The notes: generated by a model not told the origin, from the letters alone. Shown: positions 45,720 to 54,343, counted from the stretch's first letter. The stretch is DNA of 64,000 bases from JADHLJ01 sp038118725 (GCA_038118725.1 JAYOIK010000002.1:43790-107789), one strand, 5' to 3'. Made by a program: numbers and translations.

Positions 45720-46247
45720 TCAAAACGCCTTGGCGCCGATCAGCTTTTGGGTCAGCAGGACGGCAACGCCCTGGTTGGATTTGTAGGCCATGTTGAAGGC
45801 CGCCTGGACCGTCGGCACCACTTCCTCCGGGCTTTCGGCGCGCAGGCAATGCATGCCCATGGCCTCGACCACGGGTTGGACCGCCGTGCCCATCGGGACC
45901 TGCCAGGGGTTCATCTCTCCGAACTCGCCCCGCATGGTGACCAGGGTAACGAAGGGAAACTGGCCACCCTTAACCAGCGCGAACATGTTCACGCAGTTCC
46001 CGACGCCGCTGGATTGCATCAGCAGGACCGCCTTCTTGCCGCCGAGATGAGCGCCGGCGCACATCGCCACGCCTTCTTCCTCGGTGGTCAACGGCACCGA
46101 GACCACGTCCGGGTCCTCGATGGAGCGGTTGATCAGGGTTTTGTGACCGCCATCCGGCACATAGCAGAACAGATTGACGTCATTCTCGCGCAGCAGGGCG
46201 AACAGATCCTCCTGCCAGGGGACGGCCGCCCCGTATTCGGTGCTCAT
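45720..46247 (-). CDS. ThDP-dependent decarboxylase, N-terminal (Pyr) subunit, ComD-like
   Basis: Protein of 175 residues forming the ThDP pyrimidine-binding domain, which normally supplies the conserved Glu, here in PLTTEEEGVAMCAG. MQSSGVGNCVNMFALVKGG is highly conserved in ComD and phosphonopyruvate decarboxylases. It precedes the PP subunit at 45104-45691 on the same strand, so the two form one alpha2beta2-type enzyme. Distinguishing sulfopyruvate from phosphonopyruvate as substrate from sequence alone is not safe. Divergent from a pyridoxamine-oxidase-like gene. Confidence 0.82.
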   Translation of the reverse strand: MSTEYGAAVPWQEDLFALLRENDVNLFCYVPDGGHKTLINRSIEDPDVVSVPLTTEEEGVAMCAGAHLGGKKAVLLMQSSGVGNCVNMFALVKGGQFPFVTLVTMRGEFGEMNPWQVPMGTAVQPVVEAMGMHCLRAESPEEVVPTVQAAFNMAYKSNQGVAVLLTQKLIGAKAF

Positions 46248-46438
46248 GTCTGGGTCCGATCACTCTAGATAGGGTAACCGACAGTGCGACGCGCGCCGGA
46301 TAATTTCAACCGCTTCCCGCGATCTTGCGAAGTAATCCGATACGTGGGTGGGTGTGTTCGGCGGATTGTTGACTTCGGGACGCCTAGGCCGGCTTGCGTT
46401 ATGATTGCGTGGTTCGACTAGCCCGAGGGAGCTTCACC

Positions 46439-47059
46439 ATGGATGCCATCCAGGAAATCACCGATGCCGAGAGCCTGCGCGATCACTACGGCGCGCCGAG
46501 CGAACGCGCGGTGCTCAAGCAAATTGATCATATCGACAAGCATTGCCGCGCCTTCATCGCGCTTTCACCGTTTCTGGTGATCGGGACTCAAGGCGCGGAC
46601 GGGCTGGGGGATGTGTCGCCCAAGGGGGACGCGCCGGGCTTCGTGCTGGTCAAGGACGAGAACACCCTGGTGATACCGGACCGGCCCGGAAACAACCGGA
46701 CCGATACACTGCTCAATCTCCTGGATAACCCGGGTGTGGGGCTGATTTTCCTGGTGCCGGGCATGAATGAAACTCTTCGCGTAAATGGTACCGCCCGGAT
46801 CGTTACCGACGCTGATATTCTCGCGGAGATGTTGGTCAATGAGAAGGCGCCGCGTTCGGCCATGGTGGTTGACGTTAAGGAAGCCTATCTGCATTGCGCC
46901 AAGGCGCTGATTCGCTCCAAGCTATGGGCCGAGGATCACAAGATAGAACGAAAGAGCTTCCCGACCCTCGGCAAGATCATTACCGACCAGATCGGCGCCG
47001 GGGATGCCGCCGAGGCCGATCGGGGCATTGATGAGAGCTATCGCACGAAACTCTACTGA
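46439..47059 (+). CDS. Pyridoxamine 5'-phosphate oxidase-family protein (MSMEG_1061-like)
   Basis: FMN-binding split-barrel protein of 206 residues. The segments SPFLVIGTQGADGLGDVSPK and VIPDRPGNNRTDTLLNLLDN match the group often called MSMEG_1061 family, and LRVNGTARIVTDADIL completes the barrel. It probably uses FMN in a reductase-type reaction; classic pyridoxamine oxidase substrates are not expected. GAGGGAGCTTCACC precedes the ATG at 46439. It stands alone and converges on a phytanoyl-CoA dioxygenase-like gene. Confidence 0.85.
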   Translation: MDAIQEITDAESLRDHYGAPSERAVLKQIDHIDKHCRAFIALSPFLVIGTQGADGLGDVSPKGDAPGFVLVKDENTLVIPDRPGNNRTDTLLNLLDNPGVGLIFLVPGMNETLRVNGTARIVTDADILAEMLVNEKAPRSAMVVDVKEAYLHCAKALIRSKLWAEDHKIERKSFPTLGKIITDQIGAGDAAEADRGIDESYRTKLY

Positions 47060-47087
47060 GGCCCCGTGCGTTGGGCGAGGTCGATGG

Positions 47088-47936
47088 CTATCCGGCCTCG
47101 AACTCCGAGGAATGTTGAAACCGGCGGATCGGATAGTCTTCGCGGGTTGGTATGACCCCGGTCGGGTTTAGCTTCAAGGTGTCCTCGCCGCGGGCCACAT
47201 AAGCTTCGAAACCCGGCCAGACCGATAAATCGCATTTTACGTCCATCGGGCAAAACCGCATGGTTAGTCCGGCGCGCATGCGATCCGAGTTATTCGCGCC
47301 GGAGCCATGCAGCAATCCGTCGTCGTGCAGTGAAATCTCGCCGGCCTTGAGGTCCAGGGTGACAATGTCGTCGGTGTTGAACTGATTCTCGCCAACCTCT
47401 TGGTCCAGCACCAAATGCGGCGCGTCATTGGTGACGTGCTCGAACTCTCCCTGGCGATGGGTGCCCTTGACCACCTGCATCGCGGCGTTGTCTTGGTCGG
47501 TGTCGAAAAACGCGAGCCAGACGGTCACCGTGCGACGCGGCGTCAGTGGCCAATACTGAGCGTCCTGGTGCCACGGAACCTCGGAGCCGTCCTTGGGATA
47601 TTTAACGAAGAACTGCCCGCCCCATTGGAAAAAGGACGGGCCCAATACGTCTTCCACGTAGTCCAGGATCGCTGGAGTGCGGCACAAATCATAGAACTTG
47701 CGACTGAATTTGTGCCAGTTATTGATGCGGCTGATATCAATGCCGTCGGGCAGGCGAGCGGCGAATTCATGAAACATGGCCTGCAAGTCCGCCGCCGATG
47801 ACGACGCGAATACCGGCAGGTTTTTGATATAGCCGTCCCGCGCGAATTGTTCTTTCTCGGCTTCGGTGAGGCGCCGCGCGTCGGGAGCGATCCTAAGATC
47901 GCGTGGGCTGACGGATCGTTGGCTCATTTCGTTCAT
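47088..47936 (-). CDS. Phytanoyl-CoA dioxygenase (PhyH) family protein
   Basis: Fe(II)/2-oxoglutarate dioxygenase of 282 residues. The metal triad is H-x-D in VPWHQDAQYW plus a distal His in HDDGLLHGSGANNS, and MRAGLTMRF supplies the Arg for 2-oxoglutarate. Members hydroxylate lipids, amino acids, natural products or phosphonates. Start at 47936 (MNEMSQRS) follows GGGGAGACC; longer in-frame sequence upstream is unlike any family. It is divergent from a TVP38 gene; the intervening 274 nt carries a repeated 14-mer. Substrate unknown. Confidence 0.88.
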   Translation of the reverse strand: MNEMSQRSVSPRDLRIAPDARRLTEAEKEQFARDGYIKNLPVFASSSAADLQAMFHEFAARLPDGIDISRINNWHKFSRKFYDLCRTPAILDYVEDVLGPSFFQWGGQFFVKYPKDGSEVPWHQDAQYWPLTPRRTVTVWLAFFDTDQDNAAMQVVKGTHRQGEFEHVTNDAPHLVLDQEVGENQFNTDDIVTLDLKAGEISLHDDGLLHGSGANNSDRMRAGLTMRFCPMDVKCDLSVWPGFEAYVARGEDTLKLNPTGVIPTREDYPIRRFQHSSEFEAG

Positions 47937-48090
47937 CGGATGGTCTCCCCGGCCTGCGTAACCATGGAGGCAAGAATATGCCGACGGTTCGAAGGGGCCA
48001 ATGAGAATTCCCGTCCGGTTGCCAATGATCGTGGAAACACGATGGCGAGTAAATCCATGGAGGCGGGAAACGTCGGCGGGTGAAGGGTAG

Positions 48091-48154
48091 ATGATCCAAA
48101 ACACGGCTTCACGTAGCTTTGATGCGGTGATTTCGTGTAAATGAGCCAAAACAC
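48091..48154. promoter_or_regulatory. 14-bp direct repeats 50 bp apart in divergent promoter region
   Basis: ATGATCCAAAACAC (48091-48104) and ATGAGCCAAAACAC (48141-48154) differ at one base and are exactly 50 bp apart, about five helical turns, between the divergent PhyH-like and TVP38 genes. The spacing suits cooperative binding on one face of the DNA. A role as operator is inferred; the remainder of the 274-nt gap shows nothing else I can name. Confidence 0.45.
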
Positions 48155-48210
48155 CGGATGGAAACGCGGTCGATGGTGCCGCCGGCCGGTAAAAGGAAGA
48201 GGCAACCGAA

Positions 48211-48909
48211 TTGCGAACTTTTAAGAGGTTCGCTCCGCTGATCATATTGGTCGCGGGGCTGGGGTTGGTGTTTGCCACCGGCCTTGACGCTTATTTTTCG
48301 TTGAGCGCGTTGCGGGATCACCGTGACGCCCTTGTGGCGTTCGTCGGGGACCGATATTTCCTGGCGGCGCTTCTTTTTTGCGGGGTTTACGCGGCCAGCA
48401 CCGCGCTATCGGTTCCCGGCGGGGCTCTGTTGACCGTAAGTGGAGGGTTTCTGTTCGGCGCTGCGGCGGGCGTCACTTTTTCGGTTATCGGCGCGACCAT
48501 CGGCGCGACCTTGCTGTTCCTGGCCGCGCGAACCGCGTTTAGCGATATCTTGAGAGGCCGGGCCGGCTCCGCGATCGACCGGATGCGCGAAGGGTTTCAG
48601 AAGAACGCGCTGAGTTATTTGTTGTTCCTGAGATTGGTGCCGGTTTTTCCGTTCTTTCTGGTCAACCTGGTGCCCGCGTTCCTGAACGTGCGTTTGCCGA
48701 TCTTCGTGATCGGCACCTTCGTTGGGATTATCCCCGGCTCCTTGGTCTTCACGCTTGTGGGTAGCGGCCTGGATGAGATCTTTGCCCGAGGCGAGGAACT
48801 ATCGCTTTCGTCGGTTCTGAGCGTCGAAATGATCCTGGGTTTCACGGGCCTCGGCCTGCTCTCCCTGGTGCCGGTTGTCTATAAGCGCCTGCGAGGCTCG
48901 ACCGTCTAG
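48211..48909 (+). CDS. TVP38/TMEM64 family membrane protein
   Basis: Integral membrane protein of 232 residues of the TVP38/TMEM64 (SNARE-associated/DedA-related) family. Several hydrophobic helices are seen, with the conserved GGALLTVSGGFLFGAAAGV and RLVPVFPFFLVNLVPAFLN segments. The family handles lipid scrambling or ion balance, with roles in bacteria not settled. Start is TTG, preceded by AGGAAGAGG. It ends 4 nt into the convergent HNH gene. Confidence 0.88.
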   Translation: MRTFKRFAPLIILVAGLGLVFATGLDAYFSLSALRDHRDALVAFVGDRYFLAALLFCGVYAASTALSVPGGALLTVSGGFLFGAAAGVTFSVIGATIGATLLFLAARTAFSDILRGRAGSAIDRMREGFQKNALSYLLFLRLVPVFPFFLVNLVPAFLNVRLPIFVIGTFVGIIPGSLVFTLVGSGLDEIFARGEELSLSSVLSVEMILGFTGLGLLSLVPVVYKRLRGSTV

Positions 48910-49202
48910 CCGCGCCGCGCCGCGCGGTGGCGAGAGCGATAGTCCGGCGGCCTCTTGCGAACCCAGCTGATGAACCGGGCGATCCTGGGATCGGCGCGCA
49001 GGCTCGCCACATCCTTGAATTCGGTGGCGAGTTCACGCTCCGTGAACACCGAGTGCAGTTTACGGTGGCAGATCGCGTGCAGCCAAGACCAAGCGACTCC
49101 ACCCTCAGATCTGGGGATCCAGTGGTGTCGATCGACATTCGGCCCCGCCAGCATCGAACGCCCACATATCGGACAGGGGCCAAGGTCCTCACGCGCCGAC
49201 AT
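48906..49202 (-). CDS. Small HNH endonuclease-like protein
   Basis: Protein of about 98 residues with an HNH/zinc fold: CPIC (C10, C13), then DRHHWIPRSEGG (H26, H27) and LHAICHRKLHSVF (H42, C45, H46, H50). This resembles stand-alone HNH proteins that may cut DNA or only bind it. The start is uncertain; ATG 49202 is chosen because the upstream in-frame extension lacks family features. It converges with the TVP38 gene (4-nt overlap). Neither restriction genes nor phage genes surround it. Confidence 0.72.
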   Translation of the reverse strand: MSAREDLGPCPICGRSMLAGPNVDRHHWIPRSEGGVAWSWLHAICHRKLHSVFTERELATEFKDVASLRADPRIARFISWVRKRPPDYRSRHRAARRG

Positions 49203-49371
49203 TGCTTGTGACCGGATTTGTTTCAATGACTTAACGACTAAGTTTTCTTGATTTGAGCCGGTTTGCCAAGTCCGTCCGCCTGGTAAATCGGCCCTCCGTG
49301 ACGACAGAACATTTTGCAAACCCGTGCTTCATGCTTATCTGTACGCCAATCGACACCGTTGGACCGCCGGA

Positions 49372-50349
49372 ATGACACGAGACGAGCTTGACTGGGAAGA
49401 CGAGTACAGCGCGCCGAAGCGACGGATCGTACCCCGGGTCGCGCGCGCCGGCGGCATGGGGGTCGTCGGGCTGATCGGCCTGATGGTCCTGTACTATATT
49501 GTCGGCATGGCCATGGTCCATCGGGTTTCGGACGACACCACCTTCGAGACGGAGAATGTGGATCCCGGCGCGAGTGGTTCGGTCGCGATTGCCGCCGCGT
49601 TGATCGACCGCGAGATCAACCAGAACAATTGGGTCGCCAATGACCCGTTCTTCAAGCCTGGCGTGCTCTTGGACAACATGCCGAATTTCCAGCAGGGCGT
49701 GATATACGCGCTCTCCCGGTTCGCGCTGGAACTGTCCGATCAGCTTGGCCGGACACGCGGCTCAAGCGAGGTGGACAAGGATCTGGACAAGGCGGCCGGA
49801 TTGTTGAAATACCCAGGCAATATCTGGATCTGGGATCTATCAACCTCGTGGAAGCCGACCGCGCCGTCCGAGGATCAATACAAGGCGGCGCGCGAATCGC
49901 TGCTGGCCTACAACAAGCGCGTGGCCACCGGTGAGGCGACGTTTGAGCGCCGAGCCGACAATTTGCAGGGAACGCTCCTGCGATTTACCGCCGATATCGG
50001 CTCCAGTTCCGCGATTATCGACCAGCATCTGACACTGGCCGGTGGTTGGGGGATCGATACCAAGGTGGATGACATCTTCTATTCCACCAAGGGGCGGCTC
50101 TACGGCTATTACATGGTGCTTCGCGAGTTGGGGCGCGACTTCGATAAGGTGATCGCGGATCGCGAACTCTCGGCGTCCTGGGCCAGGATGCTGGACTCAA
50201 TGCGGCAGGCGGCGAGCTTGGACCCGATCATCGTCGTCAACGGCGCTCCCGGCGGCGCGCTTATGCCGAGCCATCTTGCCTCGCTCGGCTTCTATCTCCT
50301 GCGTGCCCGCACTCAGTTGCGCGAGATCACGAATATCCTGCAGAAATAA
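49372..50349 (+). CDS. DUF2333 family inner-membrane protein
   Basis: Protein of about 325 residues with one N-terminal membrane helix (GMGVVGLIGLMVLYYIVGMA, about 28-47) and a large periplasmic domain. The opening segment DREINQNNWVANDPFFKPG is characteristic of DUF2333. Role unknown; the domain organisation suggests an envelope-anchored factor. The start 49372 (MTRDELD) is preferred over 49324, since the longer form lacks a ribosome-binding site. A terminator-like hairpin overlaps its stop codon. Confidence 0.85.
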   Translation: MTRDELDWEDEYSAPKRRIVPRVARAGGMGVVGLIGLMVLYYIVGMAMVHRVSDDTTFETENVDPGASGSVAIAAALIDREINQNNWVANDPFFKPGVLLDNMPNFQQGVIYALSRFALELSDQLGRTRGSSEVDKDLDKAAGLLKYPGNIWIWDLSTSWKPTAPSEDQYKAARESLLAYNKRVATGEATFERRADNLQGTLLRFTADIGSSSAIIDQHLTLAGGWGIDTKVDDIFYSTKGRLYGYYMVLRELGRDFDKVIADRELSASWARMLDSMRQAASLDPIIVVNGAPGGALMPSHLASLGFYLLRARTQLREITNILQK

Positions 50350-50374
50350 CGCGCTCGCGGAGGGCGCGTTTATA
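50348..50374. terminator. Hairpin between DUF2333 gene and convergent gene
   Basis: AACGCGC (50348-50354) pairs with GCGCGTT (50364-50370) around a 9-nt loop, followed by TATATGTT. It begins inside the stop codon of the DUF2333 gene and ends at the stop of the gene converging from 50723, so it could serve both as a bidirectional terminator. Confidence 0.55.
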
Positions 50375-50723
50375 TGTTCCGATCATCGGATCGCTCGGCG
50401 TTGGCGATGGCCTGTCGGAACGCTTCGAAGGCGCGTGAGGTTTCGACGGGATCGCTCGGGCGAGAGGGACGGGGATCAATTTCCTGCGCGATGAACTGGG
50501 CCACGAACGGCGTGGAGAGGGTTTGCGAGATGGGCCGGTCGCCACGGATTGGCGCCTCTTGCGTGAAGCCCGTTCGCGGACCAGACTCGCGCGCGGCGGT
50601 TTCAGGCCTGGAGTCGAGGCGTTGGGCGTCGTTTCGAGCGACGTCGGAACGCGTTGCCGAGCCGGTTTGAATTGTGGCGGCGAGGGCCGAAATCGGACTA
50701 TCGAAGGACGATGGCGCCACCAT
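50370..50723 (-). CDS. Hypothetical protein
   Basis: Protein of 117 residues that I do not recognise. The N-terminal part is Ser/Ala/Thr-rich (SSFDSPISALAATIQTGSAT) and the C-terminal 40 residues look helical (SRAFEAFRQAIANAERSD). No signal peptide or membrane segment. It stands between the DUF2333 gene and phaR; direction and position do not show a role. The reading frame could be spurious. Confidence 0.45.
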   Translation of the reverse strand: MVAPSSFDSPISALAATIQTGSATRSDVARNDAQRLDSRPETAARESGPRTGFTQEAPIRGDRPISQTLSTPFVAQFIAQEIDPRPSRPSDPVETSRAFEAFRQAIANAERSDDRNI

Positions 50724-50835
50724 GCGACAGTATCCTCATGGAACCGGGAGAGCTTGGGGCTTCGAATTGATTTCCGCCATTGCCCGCCCTGGGAGTTGTG
50801 GCGGAGACATTAACGCCCAGGGTCCTAAGAAACCG

Positions 50836-51516
50836 TTACTTTTTATCGCCTGACCGACCGCCACTCATCGCCCTGAGTTGCTTTTGCATCAGATTGAGTT
50901 GATCCTGCATCGCTTTCAGGGGGTCCATCGCGGGGCTTGGCGATGGTTGCGGCTCGGGTTGCTCCGGCGCCGACGGGCGCTGTGTCGGGGTCGCGGGATT
51001 GAACATGCCAAGCGCGTTCTCGAACATTGCCATGTTCTGTTTGGTCAGTTCCTCGAATTGGCCGAAAGGAAACATTCCTCCCAGCGCTTCCTTCATTTGG
51101 TCTCGGGTTTGTTCTTGGTTCTTGGCGAAGGTCGACATTGCGTGATCAAGATAGCGTGGTACCACCATTTGTAGGCTGTCGCCGTAAAACCCGATGAGTT
51201 GGCGAAGGAAGCCGATCGGGAGCAGATTCTGGCCCTTGGCCTCCTCCTCGACGATGATTTGAGTCAGAACCGATCGGGTAATGTCCTCGCCGGTCTTGGC
51301 GTCATAGACCACGAAGTCCTCGCCGTCCTTGACCATCTGGCAAAGGTGATCGAGTGTCACATAGCTGCTGGTCGCGGTGTTGTAGAGCCGGCGATTGGCG
51401 TATTTCTTGATCGTTATGACGTTCGGATTGTTCCCGCCGTCCGGGCCTCCGCTCGCGGCATTCCGACGTTTGGAGCCGCCTTGTTTCGCTTCCGTCCGCT
51501 TTTCAGTGCCCGCCAT
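50836..51516 (-). CDS. phaR: Polyhydroxyalkanoate synthesis repressor PhaR
   Basis: Regulator of PHA granule formation, 226 residues. The N-terminal DNA-binding domain (VITIKKYANRRLYNTATSSY) is diagnostic, and LPIGFLRQLIGFYGDSLQMV belongs to the PHB-accumulation regulatory domain. The C-terminal tail is Pro/Gln-rich, which may contact polymer. PhaR binds TGC-rich operators and polymer granules. The ATG at 51516 gives the normal N-terminus. Divergent from the PHA synthase genes, with TTGCTTTGCAA 85 nt upstream. Confidence 0.92.
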   Translation of the reverse strand: MAGTEKRTEAKQGGSKRRNAASGGPDGGNNPNVITIKKYANRRLYNTATSSYVTLDHLCQMVKDGEDFVVYDAKTGEDITRSVLTQIIVEEEAKGQNLLPIGFLRQLIGFYGDSLQMVVPRYLDHAMSTFAKNQEQTRDQMKEALGGMFPFGQFEELTKQNMAMFENALGMFNPATPTQRPSAPEQPEPQPSPSPAMDPLKAMQDQLNLMQKQLRAMSGGRSGDKK

Positions 51517-51600
51517 GGTTCCGTCCGATTGCTTGCGTTTTAACCATGCCCGTCGCGCTCCTGGTCGCCGAATTGTCGCGTCCGCGCCCGGATGAACGTG

Positions 51601-51611
51601 TTGCTTTGCAA
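51601..51611. promoter_or_regulatory. Candidate PhaR operator
   Basis: The perfect inverted repeat TTGC-TTT-GCAA lies between the divergent phaR gene and the PHA-synthase genes, 85 nt before the phaR start. PhaR is known to recognise TGC/GCA-containing inverted sites in relatives and to repress its own gene. Assignment is by pattern and position only. Confidence 0.5.
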
Positions 51612-51736
51612 TGATAGAGCTCAAAAAGCAAGGCGAATCCACGTTACCTGGAGTGACGCGTTGCGAAATGACGCTTGGAGAGGCAGAATCCACCCTAGGC
51701 ATTTCGGATCGCGCGGCATCAAGGACCGACTAGTGA

Positions 51737-52171
51737 ATGACGGATCAGAAGGACCCTGCGGATCTGGCGCGGCGCTTTGTCGATCTATGGCAACAGCAGA
51801 TGAGCGCCATGTCGCGAGATCCGGAAATGACCGATGCCGCGGCCCGGTGGTGGCGGTACTGGATAAACGCCGGTGTCGCGGCGCCGTTCGGCGCGGCCGC
51901 CGATCAGGCCCCAGGTAGTGACCATGAGGGACCGGTCGAACCCGCCGCCACCGAACCCGACCTTCGATCGGCTCGGCCCACGGCCTCTACCGCTGTACCT
52001 CGGGACCGCGATGCTGACATGGACGAGCTCGCGTGCCGGGTCCTTGAGCTTGAGGAACGGCTTGCCGCCTTGGAAGCCGGGCCCCCAAGATCCGGAAGCC
52101 AGGGCAGTGACCGAGCGGTTCCGGGCCGACCTCTCCGCGTATCTCCAGGACGCGGGTCAAAACGATCCTGA
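51737..52171 (+). CDS. Small PHA synthase partner-like protein
   Basis: Protein of 144 residues that begins LARRFVDLWQQQMSAMSRDP, a Gln/Trp helix reminiscent of PhaE or PhaR-type synthase subunits, and ends with a predicted coiled coil (DMDELACRVLELEERLAALE, about 92-115). It overlaps the start of the short PhaC-like gene by 65 nt, suggesting coupled translation. I do not identify a family with certainty. By position it may be the accessory subunit of a two-component synthase. The last 30 residues (Arg/Gly/Ser-rich) overlap the synthase gene and may not be conserved. Confidence 0.62.
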   Translation: MTDQKDPADLARRFVDLWQQQMSAMSRDPEMTDAAARWWRYWINAGVAAPFGAAADQAPGSDHEGPVEPAATEPDLRSARPTASTAVPRDRDADMDELACRVLELEERLAALEAGPPRSGSQGSDRAVPGRPLRVSPGRGSKRS

Positions 52172-53225
52172 CGGTGGGACCGGCGAGGTTGGCTGGGCAT
52201 CGTTTCTGGGCGCGTTGGACAGCGAAATCAACCGGCGTTTGTCTGGGTTTATAGAGGGGATAGCCGCCTATAGGCGCCATCCCTTCCGCCGTGTCGATAG
52301 CGAGCCGAACGCCGTCTGTAGTGACGGGTCCACCCGACTGCTGTTGCATGGTGATGGTGGCGGTCGACCGTTGCTGATCGTGCCGTCCCTGGTGAACCGC
52401 TATCACGTCTTGGACATCGCGCCCGGTAGAAGTCTGTTGAACCATCTCGATCAGGCCGGTTTCGCTCCATATGTCGTGGACTGGGACCGACCAGGAGAGA
52501 TCGAACGTAACTTCACATTGACCGACTATATCGCGGGCCGGCTCGAGCGGGTATTGGATGTCGTCCACGATCACGCGGGCGAGCGCCCTATCCTGATGGG
52601 GTATTGCATGGGGGGATTGCTCGCGCTGGCCCTCGCGCAACGCCGCCAAAGGGATCTGCGAGGGTTGGTCTTGCTGGCGACTCCCTGGGATTTCACCGCC
52701 GGCGCGGGCCCATCGACATTTCGGCCGGATCTCCTGAAACCATTCTTGAGCGGGGTGTTGGATGCTCTTGGAGAATTGCCGACCGACATCATCCAGGCGA
52801 TGTTTCACACGCTCGACCCGATGTTGGTGCCGCGAAAGTTTCTCCGCTTCGCCAAGATGGATATGAAGAGCCCGGAGGCCGAAGCCTTCGTGGCGCTGGA
52901 GGATTGGATCAATGACGGCGTGCCCTTGGCGGCGCCGGTGGCGCGAGAGGCCTTGTTTGGGTGGTACGGGGAGAACACCACCGCGCGCGGTCAATGGCGC
53001 GTTGCTGGCCGGGTCGTTGCGCCCGAGGAAGTATCTCTGCCCACGCTGGCGTTGATTCCCGGGAGAGACCGGATCGTGCCGCCGGAATCGGCTTCGGCGC
53101 TGGCCGCGGCGCTGCCGGAGGTGACAGAACTTGGAATCGCGCTGGGCCATATAGGCATGGTGGTAAGCGAAAAGGCCCGTGACCGGGCATGGACAACGAT
53201 CGTTGATTGGCTGGAGAGTAGGTAA
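52107..53225 (+). CDS. Short PhaC-like polyhydroxyalkanoate synthase / alpha-beta hydrolase
   Basis: Protein of 372 residues with the catalytic elbow GYCMGG that carries the Cys nucleophile of PHA synthases, Asp in GRDRIVPPES and His in GHIGM. It lacks the roughly 200-residue N-terminal domain of class I enzymes, and its length matches class III/IV synthases that need a second subunit. The GTG at 52107 follows GGAAGCCAGGGCA; longer in-frame sequence upstream overlaps the small gene. Stop TAATG overlaps the next gene by one base. Polymerisation of 3-hydroxyacyl-CoA is likely; a pure hydrolase is the alternative. Confidence 0.8.
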   Translation: MTERFRADLSAYLQDAGQNDPDGGTGEVGWASFLGALDSEINRRLSGFIEGIAAYRRHPFRRVDSEPNAVCSDGSTRLLLHGDGGGRPLLIVPSLVNRYHVLDIAPGRSLLNHLDQAGFAPYVVDWDRPGEIERNFTLTDYIAGRLERVLDVVHDHAGERPILMGYCMGGLLALALAQRRQRDLRGLVLLATPWDFTAGAGPSTFRPDLLKPFLSGVLDALGELPTDIIQAMFHTLDPMLVPRKFLRFAKMDMKSPEAEAFVALEDWINDGVPLAAPVAREALFGWYGENTTARGQWRVAGRVVAPEEVSLPTLALIPGRDRIVPPESASALAAALPEVTELGIALGHIGMVVSEKARDRAWTTIVDWLESR

Positions 53226-54343
53226 TGAGTGGTGATGAAACCCCGGAACAGCGTCGTGCCCAAGATCTCAGATTGAGATTTCAGGCGCTGCACGAGATTG
53301 TCCACGCGGCCCGCGAGAGACTGAACCGTAATACCTGGGACTATCTGGTTGGCGGAACCGAGACGGAAACGACCTTGAAGCGCAATCGGGCGTCACTGGA
53401 CGCGATCGCGTTCCGTCCGCGGGTGCTGCGCGACATGCGCAAGGTCGACGTGGGCGCGACGGTCTTTGGCCATTCGATGCGCCTTCCGATCTGTCTCGCG
53501 CCGATTGGGTCGCTCGAAAGTTTCGATCCCGAAGGCGGTGTCGCGGCGATGCGGGCCGCGAGCGAATTCGGTTGCGCCCTCATGCTGAGCTCGGTGAGCA
53601 CCATTCCCCTGGAGGATGTCGCCAAGGCCGGACCTGGCTTCAATATCGCGATGCTTTACAAGCGCGGCGACGATGCCTTTCTGGACGCCTATGTCGAGCG
53701 GGCGATCGCCGCCGGCTACGACGCGTTTTGCCTCACCGTCGACAGCGCGAATTACAGCCGCCGAGAGCGGGATATCGCAAATCGTTTCGTGAAGCCATGG
53801 CGCACGGGCGGCGGCGCGGATTGGCAGGCCGCGCTGAATTGGACCGATGTGGAGCGCTACAAGAAGCGCTACGATCTGCCGATCGTCTTGAAGGGGATCG
53901 CCACCAAGGAGGACGCGCATATCGCTGTCGAGCATGGTGTCGACATGGTCTACGTGTCCAATCACGGTGGACGTCAACTCGACCATGGGCTCGGCGCCAT
54001 GCGGGTACTGCCCGAAGTTGTCGAGGCCGTGGCGGGGCGCGCCGCCGTGGCGATCGACGGAGGTTTTTCCCGCGGCACCGACATTGTGAAGGCCATCGCG
54101 TTGGGGGCGGATCTGGTCGGCGTCGGCCGCATGCTCTGTTATGGCCTCGCGGCGGGCGGAAGCGCCGGCGTGGTACGCATGCTGGAGTTGCTGGAAGAGG
54201 AAACCGCCTTGGCTCTGGGGTTGCTTGGGGCGACATCATACGCCGAGATCGACGCGTCAATGCTGACGAATGCGGACCCGGTTGATCCGCCGCATGTGAT
54301 GAGCGCCTTCCCGTTGCTGAGACGGCGGGACAACACGTACTAG
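53225..54343 (+). CDS. FMN-dependent alpha-hydroxy-acid dehydrogenase
   Basis: FMN TIM-barrel enzyme of 372 residues. VSNHGGRQLDHG contains the catalytic His and Arg, and IDGGFSRGTDIVKAIALGAD binds the cofactor phosphate. It starts on the last base of the synthase stop (TAATG), so it is in the same transcript. A hydroxyacid oxidase in a PHA locus is unusual; it could act on 3- or 2-hydroxy acids released from polymer, though these enzymes use 2-hydroxy acids. A second homolog lies at 11.9-13.1 kb. Confidence 0.87.
   Translation: MSGDETPEQRRAQDLRLRFQALHEIVHAARERLNRNTWDYLVGGTETETTLKRNRASLDAIAFRPRVLRDMRKVDVGATVFGHSMRLPICLAPIGSLESFDPEGGVAAMRAASEFGCALMLSSVSTIPLEDVAKAGPGFNIAMLYKRGDDAFLDAYVERAIAAGYDAFCLTVDSANYSRRERDIANRFVKPWRTGGGADWQAALNWTDVERYKKRYDLPIVLKGIATKEDAHIAVEHGVDMVYVSNHGGRQLDHGLGAMRVLPEVVEAVAGRAAVAIDGGFSRGTDIVKAIALGADLVGVGRMLCYGLAAGGSAGVVRMLELLEEETALALGLLGATSYAEIDASMLTNADPVDPPHVMSAFPLLRRRDNTY

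Noticed and set aside
46369..46415. TTGACT...TATGAT promoter before the pyridoxamine-oxidase-like gene
   Set aside because: The spacer is about 25 nt, too long for sigma70.
47937..48278. 114-residue N-terminal extension of the PhyH-like protein
   Set aside because: Overlaps the TVP38 start and intergenic repeats; a ribosome-binding site precedes 47936.
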